Of a stretch of DNA of 10,139 nt, positions 1 to 5,286 are shown one piece after another (positions within the stretch are counted from its first letter, which is position 1; each line of letters opens with the position of its first letter). Source of the DNA: Chloroflexota bacterium (GTDB lineage: Bacteria > Chloroflexota > Dehalococcoidia > Lucifugimonadales > UBA3495); NCBI GenBank assembly GCA_028874675.1, contig JAPPJA010000154.1:1-10139 (forward strand). The letters are read 5' to 3'. A program made the translations under genes and the position numbers. The notes beneath the pieces were generated by a model, which worked only from the letters and a program-made list of their open reading frames with translations, made no database searches and had not been told where the DNA came from.

Positions 1-2
1 TC

Positions 3-890
3 GACCTGCGGGAGACCATCCTGGGCGGCGGCATCCTGCTGGTGTCCACCGCCCAGGGCAAGGTGGGCCGGAACGTGGCGGCGCTGGTGGGGTCCTCCAT
101 CCTGAACCTGGTGGACGCCGTGATCCGGGAGCAGGGCAGCTTGCCGCCGGACGAAAGGCGGGGCGCATTGGTCGTCGTTGACGAGATGCAGACCATGCCC
201 GGCGTCGACTACGAGTCCATGCTCAGCGAGCTGGGCAAGTTCGGCGCGTCCTTCATCCTGGCCACCCAGAGCCTGGGCAAGCTGGAGGACCTGTCCCGGA
301 CCATGCGGGACACCGTGCTGGCCAACGTGGGCTGCCTGGCGGCCTTCCAGATGGCCGGGACCGACGCCCGGCAGCTGGTGTGGGAGCTGGGCAAGGAGCG
401 GGTCAGCGAGGACGACGTGACCTCCCTGGACGTGCACCAGTGCTACGTGCGGGCCACCGTGGGCACGGAGCGCATGGACGCCTTCTCCATGGCGGTGCGC
501 CCGCCGGAGGCGGGCAACCCCGAGGCGGCCCGGCGCATCCGGGAGGAGGCCCTGGCCTACCTGACCACGGCCAAGGACCTGGAACTGGAGGAGTCTGAAC
601 TCCAGGCGCTGCGGGACCGGTACCGCAGGGAACTGGAGGAACTGCGCCGGAAGCAGTCCGGTCAGCAGCAGTCCGGCCAAAAGAAAGACGGCCAACAGAA
701 AAACGGTCAGCAGTCGGACGGTCCGCCGGAGGAGGAAGCCGGCGGCGCGGAACCCCAAGGGCCGCCCCGGCGCAACAAGCCGCGCAGCAAGCGCCAGGGG
801 CGGGACGAAGGAGAACAACCAGAGCCGGCGGAACCGAACGAACCGTCAGAACCGATGGAACCGACGGATGAGGAGGAGGCCGAGGAATGA
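3..890 (+). CDS. Conjugative coupling ATPase (VirD4/TraG-HerA type), C-terminal part
   Basis: The frame is open from the first bases of the window, so this is the 3' part of a longer gene; the Walker A region must lie to the left. Visible are a Walker B-like strand ending in VVVDEMQ (DE codons at 180-185), a following sensor-like ATQSLGKL (about 261-284), and then a stretch about unpaired subunit contact (NVGCLAAFQMAG, DARQL) that is typical of the TraG/TraD/VirD4 and HerA-like conjugation ATPases. These inner-membrane or cytoplasmic hexamers hand the relaxase-DNA complex to the type IV secretion channel. The globular domain ends near nt 590. It is followed by a charged helix and a low-complexity tail rich in Q, G, K, E and P (about 650-888). 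The stop overlaps the next start (ATGA at 887-890), implying translational coupling. A GTG at 42 could be misread as a start, but homologous sequence continues upstream of it. A HerA-like ATPase with another role is the main alternative. Confidence 0.75.
   Translation, partial: DLRETILGGGILLVSTAQGKVGRNVAALVGSSILNLVDAVIREQGSLPPDERRGALVVVDEMQTMPGVDYESMLSELGKFGASFILATQSLGKLEDLSRTMRDTVLANVGCLAAFQMAGTDARQLVWELGKERVSEDDVTSLDVHQCYVRATVGTERMDAFSMAVRPPEAGNPEAARRIREEALAYLTTAKDLELEESELQALRDRYRRELEELRRKQSGQQQSGQKKDGQQKNGQQSDGPPEEEAGGAEPQGPPRRNKPRSKRQGRDEGEQPEPAEPNEPSEPMEPTDEEEAEE
654..725 (+). repeat. Q/G/K-rich degenerate tandem repeat in the coupling-protein tail
   Basis: The coding sequence repeats variants of S/D/N-G-Q-(Q/K)-(Q/K) about four to five times (SGQQQ, SGQKK, DGQQK, NGQQ, DG). 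The repeat is in frame and imperfect, so it probably grew by slippage or unequal exchange. It marks a disordered linker rather than a folded domain. Confidence 0.6.
822..866 (+). repeat. 9-nt coding repeat (E-P-x)5
   Basis: Five consecutive 9-nt units of the form GAR-CCG-NNN encode EPA, EPN, EPS, EPM and EPT. The first two codons are nearly invariant while the third changes each time. This gives an acidic, proline-rich extreme C-terminus to the coupling ATPase just before the stop. Confidence 0.75.
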
Positions 891-2560
891 CCAAGCCCAC
901 CATGGCCCGGGACGAGTTGCTGCGCCTTTTGGCCCGGATGCCCTTCCTGGACCGGCTGGAGCTGGCGGCCTTATCCGGCCGGTCCCGGGGCGCGGTCTAC
1001 GCGGTGGCCGGCCAATTGGAGGACGCCGGGCTGGTCCGGTCCCTGCGCCACGGCACGGAACTGGTCGCCCCCACCCGGCGCTACCGCCTCACCGCCGCGG
1101 GCGTACGTCGGCTGGCCGACGCCGAGAGGGTTTCCGTGGAGCGGCTGCTCCAGGAGCATCCCCTTGCGGCCCGCTGCCAGCGCGCCCTGCTGGAGCGCCT
1201 GGACGCGGTGGCGGCGCTCTACCGGCTGGCGGTGGCCGTCTCCGACCTACACCATCCCATCGGCTTCCGCTGGTACCGGGCCATGCCCGCGGACGCCGCC
1301 CTGGTCCTGCCCGACGGCCGGGTGGTGGCCGTGGTCCGCCTGGGCGGCGCCCTGGACCGCACCGCCGTGGCCAAGCGGCTCTCCCGCCTGGCCCGGGGCC
1401 GCCAGCCCGGCGGCTTCCTGGTCATCGTCCCCGACGAGACCCGGCTGCGCCAGGCCCGCCGGCTGCTGCGGGGAGGCCACGCCCCGGCGGTCCTGGCCAC
1501 GGAGCGCAGCGCGGCCTGGGCATCCCCCAGCGATCCGGCGTGGCGGCTGCCCGGCACCGGCGCCGCCGTCTCCCTGGCCGAGGCCATCCTACGCATGAAC
1601 CCCGGCGGCGCGCTGCCCATCGAGGAGCCCCCGGCCCGGCTCTCCCTCCCGGAGGACTTCGACACGGAGGACAGGTCCTCGAAGGGCACACCGGACCTGC
1701 GGTTGCTGCCCGCCCGGCTCCGGCCCGCCGAGAAGCGCGCCCTGGACCTGCTGGCCGACTGGCCCTGGCTCTCCCTGGGCCACCTGGCCGGAATGCTGGG
1801 GGTCACCGCCCAGCGCGCCTCCCAGCTCGTCACTGCCCTGGAGGACCACGGCCTGGCGCGGGTCGTCCGGCAGGACCGACGCCGCCTGGTCCTCACCGAC
1901 GCCGGCCTCACCCTGCTGGCCCGCCGCGACCGCGCCGCCGTGGGCCTGGCCCGACGGCGCTGGAGCACGGCCCCCGCCGGCGACGGTAGCGACGGTGGCA
2001 ACGATGATTGGCGGGGTGTGTCCGGCCGGCGCAGCCGCCAGCTGCTCCGCGACCTGGAGCACACCGCCGCCGTCCACGGCTTCATGGCCGCCCTGGCCCG
2101 CCAGGCCCGGCAGACCGGCTGGCGCGTGGAACAGCTGGACCCGCCCCACCGGGCCTCCCGCTACTTCCGCCACTACGGGCGCCTGCGCTCCCTCCAGCCC
2201 GACGCCTTCCTCATGCTGCGCAAGGGGCGACGGGCGCATCCCTGCTTCCTGGAGTGGGAGCGCCGCGCCGTCCGGCCCGCCACCATGGCCGCACGCATCG
2301 CTCCCTACCTGCGCTACTACTCATCCCACCGGCCCCTGGACGACCACGGCGCCTCTCCCTTCCTGCTGGCCGTCTTCGACGACCCCATCGCCCAAACCCA
2401 CTTCCTGGAGGTGGCAGGGCGGGAGATGGACCGTCTCCGCACCACCGTCCCCCTGCTGGCCTCCAGCAGGGAACTGGTGCAGCGGGAGGGACCCCTGGGG
2501 CGGGCCTGGCTCATCCCTGGCCATTGGGAGCCGGTGGCGCCCCTGAACCGCGACGATTAG
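887..2560 (+). CDS. Replic_Relax-like protein with duplicated wHTH + nuclease-like unit
   Basis: This 557-aa protein starts at an ATG that overlaps the upstream stop; a purine-rich GAGGAGGAGG (about 869-878) can serve as ribosome binding site. It reads as two copies of the same unit. Unit 1 has a winged helix (about 8-80) and an alpha/beta domain (about 95-205). Unit 2 has a winged helix (about 280-345; AGMLGVTAQRASQLVTALE) and an alpha/beta domain (about 385-545) carrying a PD-(D/E)xK-like signature: P438-D439 followed by F454-L-E456-W-E458-R. This layout matches the replication-relaxation family encoded beside coupling ATPases and relaxases on Gram-positive and related conjugative elements. 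Known members are implicated in plasmid or ICE replication and DNA relaxation, but their biochemistry is poorly defined. The linker at 360-380 is disordered. Family assignment is by motif and context; a nuclease activity is inference. Confidence 0.65.
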   Translation: MTKPTMARDELLRLLARMPFLDRLELAALSGRSRGAVYAVAGQLEDAGLVRSLRHGTELVAPTRRYRLTAAGVRRLADAERVSVERLLQEHPLAARCQRALLERLDAVAALYRLAVAVSDLHHPIGFRWYRAMPADAALVLPDGRVVAVVRLGGALDRTAVAKRLSRLARGRQPGGFLVIVPDETRLRQARRLLRGGHAPAVLATERSAAWASPSDPAWRLPGTGAAVSLAEAILRMNPGGALPIEEPPARLSLPEDFDTEDRSSKGTPDLRLLPARLRPAEKRALDLLADWPWLSLGHLAGMLGVTAQRASQLVTALEDHGLARVVRQDRRRLVLTDAGLTLLARRDRAAVGLARRRWSTAPAGDGSDGGNDDWRGVSGRRSRQLLRDLEHTAAVHGFMAALARQARQTGWRVEQLDPPHRASRYFRHYGRLRSLQPDAFLMLRKGRRAHPCFLEWERRAVRPATMAARIAPYLRYYSSHRPLDDHGASPFLLAVFDDPIAQTHFLEVAGREMDRLRTTVPLLASSRELVQREGPLGRAWLIPGHWEPVAPLNRDD

Positions 2561-2583
2561 AAAAATCACCGGAACACGATCAT

Positions 2584-2589
2584 AAGGAG
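2584..2589 (+). promoter_or_regulatory. Shine-Dalgarno of the DUF3800-like gene, flanked by direct repeats
   Basis: AAGGAG lies 10 nt before the ATG at 2600. It sits between two copies of ACGATCAT (2576-2583 and 2594-2601, period 18), and the second copy contains the start codon's first bases. The ribosome site is clear; any regulatory role for the repeats is speculative. Confidence 0.7.
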
Positions 2590-2599
2590 AACGACGATC

Positions 2600-3352
2600 A
2601 TGCAACTCTGCTACGTACACGAATCCGAGAACCACGGCCACTACTCGCTCGCCGCCCTGGGTGTTGCGGCGGCGGTCTGGCCCGACCTGTCAGCCCGTTT
2701 CGGGCGCTGGCGCACCGGCCTGCGAGCCCGTTACGGCATACCCCTCAGCCGGGAACCACGGGCCCGGGACCTGCTGGCCGGCGGGAGGGGTCCGGGCCGC
2801 TTCGTCAACCCGGCCCGCCGTCTCACCCCGGAGCAGGGCACCATGGCCTTCCTGGACGGGTTGCGCGTCATCGAGGACGCCGCCCGCGACCTGGGAGGAA
2901 TCGAGGTGGCGAGCGTCTGCCTGTCGAGGCGGAACGCCAAGGATCACCGGCGGACCACCCTGAACATCCTGCTGGAGCAACTCCACGCCGCGGCGACCCT
3001 GGACCAATGCCACCGCTACCTACTCTTCGATGAAAAACGCCGGGGCCTGGCGACCGGGGCCTGCGACGAGTTCGCGGCGCCCGACCCGGTACCCCATCGC
3101 CACGCCGTGACGGACGACGGCGCGGAAACCATCGTTGATTGCGCCTATCCCCTCATCGGGAATCCCTACTTCCGAAAATACGGGGAGGATGGCCTGCTGC
3201 TGGCGGCCAACCTGGTCGCCCACGTCCGGCTGCTCCGGGAGGAGGAACCCGACCCGGAGAAACTGAGCCTGGGAATCCACCGGTCCTTCGACATACTCGA
3301 CCATGCCGTCGGCGGCCGGGCGAGGGCGCCCCGGAGCGGGAAGGCGGCCTGA
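2600..3352 (+). CDS. Diverged DUF3800-like protein
   Basis: This 250-aa protein begins at the ATG after AAGGAG, 39 nt downstream of the previous stop, so it is probably in the same transcript. Its layout follows DUF3800. There is an N-terminal strand with an acidic/Ser motif (YVHESEN, residues 6-11, where DUF3800 usually has DESG), a central helix TLNILLEQLHAA (about 120-131) followed by a strand ending LLFDEKR (D144, E145), and a C-terminal helix LLLAANLVAHVRLL (about 199-212) matching the usual QLADLVAY. DUF3800 proteins are thought to have an RNase H-like fold and are frequent on mobile elements and near defence genes, with no settled function. Here the first acidic residue is His7 and the last Asp is Asn204, so a metal-dependent activity may be lost. 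Residues 235-250 are a basic disordered tail. The assignment is moderate and rests on motif spacing. Confidence 0.5.
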   Translation: MQLCYVHESENHGHYSLAALGVAAAVWPDLSARFGRWRTGLRARYGIPLSREPRARDLLAGGRGPGRFVNPARRLTPEQGTMAFLDGLRVIEDAARDLGGIEVASVCLSRRNAKDHRRTTLNILLEQLHAAATLDQCHRYLLFDEKRRGLATGACDEFAAPDPVPHRHAVTDDGAETIVDCAYPLIGNPYFRKYGEDGLLLAANLVAHVRLLREEEPDPEKLSLGIHRSFDILDHAVGGRARAPRSGKAA

Positions 3353-3392
3353 ACGTCAGCGGCAACGGCGACACGGGCCGGAACAAAAAAGG

Positions 3393-3423
3393 GGGGCCGG
3401 GCGGAAATGAACCGCCCGGCCCC
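3393..3423 (-). terminator. Shared hairpin; intrinsic terminator for the leftward operon
   Basis: A perfect 12-bp stem (GGGGCCGGGCGG with its complement) encloses a 7-nt loop (3405-3411). Read leftward, the stem is followed by two C and six T (complement of 3385-3392), a standard Rho-independent terminator for the HTH operon ending at 3465. Read rightward, the trailing sequence is AATTGTAG, with few T, so termination of the DUF3800 transcript there would be weaker. Its place between two converging gene ends supports the call. Confidence 0.85.
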
Positions 3424-3464
3424 AATTGTAGTTGTCGGAACCGGTAGCCTGCCGACTCGCGCCG

Positions 3465-3764
3465 TCAGTCTTCGTCCACCAGATCGCAGCTTCCCGCCGA
3501 GACCTCCGGTTGTCCGACGCCGGGCAGCAGGTGGTGAAGCAGGCCCAGGCCGGCGGCCAGTTCCAGCAACCTGAGCAGGTGGCCCGATCCGGGCTTGGCC
3601 CCCGCCTTCCAGCGGCGCACCGTGCGCGCGTTCACCCGCAGCCGCCGGGCCAATCCCTGCCAGGTCAACCCCGCCGCCTGCCGGAACCGGTCCAGGCGCC
3701 GGGGAAAGTCCCGGGGAAACTCCTCCGGCTCCACCCGGTAGACCCACTGCTGCCGGCGTCCCAT
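3465..3764 (-). CDS. Small HTH (XRE-like) DNA-binding protein, last gene of leftward operon
   Basis: A 99-aa protein starting at the ATG 3764-3762, which overlaps the preceding stop (ATGA). The frame is open further upstream, but that sequence is the shadow of the neighbouring gene, and GGAGG in front of this ATG fixes the start. Residues 20-72 form a helix-turn-helix: RRLDRFRQAAGLTWQGLARR, then LRVNARTVRRWKAG with the recognition helix around NARTVRRWK, then a leucine-rich helix LLRLLELAAGLG. It is clearly related to the gene before it (both have AGLTW and a following RxWR/K helix), so the pair arose by duplication. Its likely role is transcriptional control of the element. The acidic end (DLVDED) has no recognised function. 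Confidence 0.75.
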   Translation of the reverse strand: MGRRQQWVYRVEPEEFPRDFPRRLDRFRQAAGLTWQGLARRLRVNARTVRRWKAGAKPGSGHLLRLLELAAGLGLLHHLLPGVGQPEVSAGSCDLVDED

Positions 3765-4126
3765 CAGTCTTCCCTTCCTCCGCCAATCCCTTCCCGGCCA
3801 TCTCCCGTCGGCGCGTCGGCCGGCATACTTCCGTAGTTCACAATGCGGACCACCAACACGTCCTGGCCCGTGAGCGCGGCCAGGCCGCCGGGCACCTGGA
3901 GGGCCAGACGCACCAGGGACAGCATGGCCCCGCCGCCCGGAACGCCGCCCTGGCGCCAGCGCCACAGCTGGCGGCAGTCCACCCCCAGCAGCGACGCCAT
4001 TCTCTCCCAGGTCAGGCCGGCCAGCTCCTTCAGCGCCGTCAGGCGCAGGACAAAATCATCGGGCATCAGGGGCGAGCTCGGGACAATCTCCACAGGCGCG
4101 GCGGCATTTACGCGTGGGCTACTCAT
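3764..4126 (-). CDS. Small HTH (XRE-like) DNA-binding protein, third gene of leftward operon
   Basis: A 120-aa protein with ATG at 4126-4124, preceded by GAGGAG at a normal distance. It overlaps the previous gene by 8 nt and the next by 4 nt. The helix-turn-helix covers about residues 25-80: LRLTALKELAGLTWERMASL, LGVDCRQLWRWRQGG, then LSLVRLALQVPGGLAAL. The last 30 residues include a short strand (DVLVVRIVNYG) and a Gly-rich, probably disordered end. It is paralogous to the next gene downstream. A DNA-binding regulator of the element is the best description; the target is unknown. Confidence 0.72.
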   Translation of the reverse strand: MSSPRVNAAAPVEIVPSSPLMPDDFVLRLTALKELAGLTWERMASLLGVDCRQLWRWRQGGVPGGGAMLSLVRLALQVPGGLAALTGQDVLVVRIVNYGSMPADAPTGDGREGIGGGRED

Positions 4127-4376
4127 CGGTCTTCTCCTCTTCTATCTTTTCCAGGATGAACAGAACGTCGAAGTCGGTCACGCCCAGGGCTTCCATCAGC
4201 CGCCTGCGGGTCTCCGCCGAGGGGCAACGTTCCCCGTTGATCAGCTGGGACAGGTAACCGGAGGAGCGCCCGATGCGCCGGGCCAATTCGTTCTGGCTCA
4301 GGTTGAGGCGGTTCAGCAGTTCCCACACCGCCTCCGTCTTCAGCCGCACCCGGAAATAGGGTTGCTTCCGTTTCAT
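4119..4376 (-). CDS. Cro/CI-type (XRE) helix-turn-helix protein, second gene of leftward operon
   Basis: An 85-aa protein. The start ATG 4376-4374 is chosen because AAGGAGGGAAGG directly precedes it and because it overlaps the upstream stop in an ATGA; the frame upstream has no homology-like content. Residues 15-72 form a canonical lambda-repressor-like HTH: WELLNRLNLSQNELARRIGR, SSGYLSQLINGERCPSAETR, RRLMEALGVTDFDVLFI. The SQNELA and GYLSQLINGER blocks are textbook helices 2 and 3. The C-terminus is a short acidic helix (EKIEEEKTDE). Size and content fit a Cro-like regulator of the element, set divergently from a second XRE repressor, which is the usual arrangement of a lysogeny/transfer switch. 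Confidence 0.85.
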   Translation of the reverse strand: MKRKQPYFRVRLKTEAVWELLNRLNLSQNELARRIGRSSGYLSQLINGERCPSAETRRRLMEALGVTDFDVLFILEKIEEEKTDE

Positions 4377-4576
4377 TTCCTTCCCTCCTTGGCGGCGGTA
4401 TCCCCGCCCGCGCCGTTGGGGTAGTTGACGTTGCCGTCGTGCCTGCCGGAGTGGGCGGTCCTGTCGTAGCACTCCGGGTGGGCCAGCCAGTGGCGGGCGA
4501 TGATGCGGGCCAGCAGCCGCAGGCCGTCATTGCGGCTCTGTTCCTGCTCTCCGGTGAGGTTGCGTTTCCGTTTCAA
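4373..4576 (-). CDS. Small protein of unknown function, first gene of leftward operon (TTG start)
   Basis: A 67-aa frame beginning with TTG at 4576-4574, preceded by GGGAGA at about 8 nt. It ends in an ATGA overlap with the XRE gene downstream. I do not recognise it. One amphipathic helix is visible (GLRLLARIIARHWLAHPECY, about 18-37), followed by a polar Gly/Asn-rich tail. Its first bases share TGAAACGGAA exactly with the start of the next gene (200 bp apart on the minus strand), so both proteins begin MKRK. Coding status is supported by the ribosome site, the overlap and position at the head of the operon. It may be a regulatory small protein or mainly a leader for coupling. Confidence 0.5.
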   Translation of the reverse strand: MKRKRNLTGEQEQSRNDGLRLLARIIARHWLAHPECYDRTAHSGRHDGNVNYPNGAGGDTAAKEGRK

Positions 4577-4848
4577 GTGATTTCTCTCCCGATTGTCCCC
4601 ACTGACACCCGGCGGTAGCCCGGACGCGGGGCCTTGAGCTATACTCCGGCGAGAACGTAGATAATCCGTTCTGTTATGCTGAGTGTATCAATTGGCAAGC
4701 GCTGCGTACAACGGCCGCGCGTCATTCGTTGCCTTTAGTTGACCAACTATTGACCAAGTGCTCGCTTTGATGTATCAATATGTGAACAACCGTTTGCCCA
4801 TCATCCCGTAGAATGGGGAAACGCGCTGCGGGAAGGGAGGGACGCGCC
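4577..4848. promoter_or_regulatory. Divergent control region between leftward HTH operon and rightward XRE-ImmA
   Basis: This 272-bp gap between divergent starts is visibly more AT-rich than its surroundings and carries several candidate operators. They are: a dyad AGAACG-N9-CGTTCT (4652-4672); a palindrome TAGTTG-AC-CAACTA (4736-4749); a direct repeat TTGACCAA with an 11-bp period (4739-4746, 4750-4757); and TGTATCAAT twice (4684-4692, 4771-4779). The second TTGACCAA contains the rightward -35 and the second TGTATCAAT contains its -10. A leftward -35 candidate TTGATA (4693-4688) overlaps the first TGTATCAAT, but I find no well-spaced -10 for it. Confidence 0.65.
4750..4778 (+). promoter_or_regulatory. 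Promoter of the XRE-ImmA operon
   Basis: -35 TTGACC (4750-4755, 5/6 of consensus), 17-bp spacer, -10 TATCAA (4773-4778, 4/6). Transcription would begin near 4785, about 64 nt before the GTG at 4849. The hexamers coincide with repeated motifs, which fits repression by steric block, probably autoregulatory. Confidence 0.6.
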
Positions 4849-5286
4849 GTGGCCGAGCTTGACCAACATCCGCCCCAACAGCCGGACCGGGAGGATGATC
4901 TGCCCCCCAACGAGGAGATCGGCCCCCTGCTGAAGCGGCTGCGGGGTCCCCTCAGCCTGCGGGACGTCACCCGCCGCGCCGGCGTCTCCAGCTCCTACCT
5001 CTCCGAGATCGAAAGGGGCGAGCGCCAGCCCGGCCCCAACGTGGTGCGCAAGCTGGCCCAGCTCTACCGGGTGGACGAGGACGAACTGCTGAAGCGGGCC
5101 GGCCACGGCCCCCAGCCCGACCCCCACGGCGACGACGCCCTGGAAGTGGAGCGGGCCTACCGCTACGTCCTGGACGATCCCCATTTCCGGGTGGGCACCC
5201 GGCCCGACGGCCCCCTGACCCTGAACTCCAAGCGCTTCATCGTGGAGATGTACCAGAAGCTCACCGGCCGGAGGCTGCTGGAATGA
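4849..5286 (+). CDS. XRE-family repressor (ImmR-like)
   Basis: A 145-aa protein if started at GTG 4849, chosen because AAGGGAGGG (4833-4841) lies just upstream; an in-frame ATG at 4813 lacks such a site and would add 12 residues. After a disordered start (to about 18), residues 22-86 form a Cro/CI HTH: IGPLLKRLRGPLSLRDVTRR, AGVSSSYLSEIERGERQPGP, NVVRKLAQLYRVDEDELLKR. The YLSEIERGER block is the recognition helix and turn. The C-terminal part (98-145; AYRYVLDDPHFRVG and KRFIVEMYQKLTGRRLL) is a small helical segment likely to mediate oligomerisation or contact with the partner protease. The stop overlaps the next ATG (ATGA). By analogy to ICEBs1 ImmR, it is likely to hold the element quiescent and to be removed by the peptidase encoded next. 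Confidence 0.88.
   Translation: MAELDQHPPQQPDREDDLPPNEEIGPLLKRLRGPLSLRDVTRRAGVSSSYLSEIERGERQPGPNVVRKLAQLYRVDEDELLKRAGHGPQPDPHGDDALEVERAYRYVLDDPHFRVGTRPDGPLTLNSKRFIVEMYQKLTGRRLLE

Noticed and set aside
403..903. Long minus-strand open frame opposite the coupling ATPase tail
   Set aside because: Pro/Arg/Ala-rich composition typical of the complement of GC-rich coding DNA; the plus-strand frame has recognisable ATPase motifs.
868..1989. Long plus-strand frame overlapping the Replic_Relax-like gene, starting in the coupling-protein tail
   Set aside because: Low-complexity P/R/G/A sequence with no motif; the other frame has winged helices and a nuclease-like signature.
1219..2239. Two long minus-strand frames across the Replic_Relax-like gene
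   Set aside because: Shadows produced by GC-rich third codon positions; no domain or ribosome site supports them.
2008..3033. Plus-strand frame spanning the end of the Replic_Relax-like gene and most of the DUF3800-like gene
   Set aside because: It crosses two supported genes and an intergenic ribosome site, and its composition is low-complexity.
3765..3965. N-terminal extension of the last leftward HTH gene
   Set aside because: This part lies over the preceding HTH gene in another phase; the ATG at 3764 has GGAGG and an ATGA overlap.
4377..4530. Extended starts or alternative minus-strand frames for the second leftward gene
   Set aside because: Arg/Gln-rich content without a fold and no ribosome site as good as the AAGGAGG before 4376.
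4652..4672. AGAACG-N9-CGTTCT as a LexA/SOS box
   Set aside because: Half-sites resemble GAAC/GTTC, but the spacing is much wider than the 4-bp gap of Gram-positive LexA boxes; kept only as a generic operator candidate.
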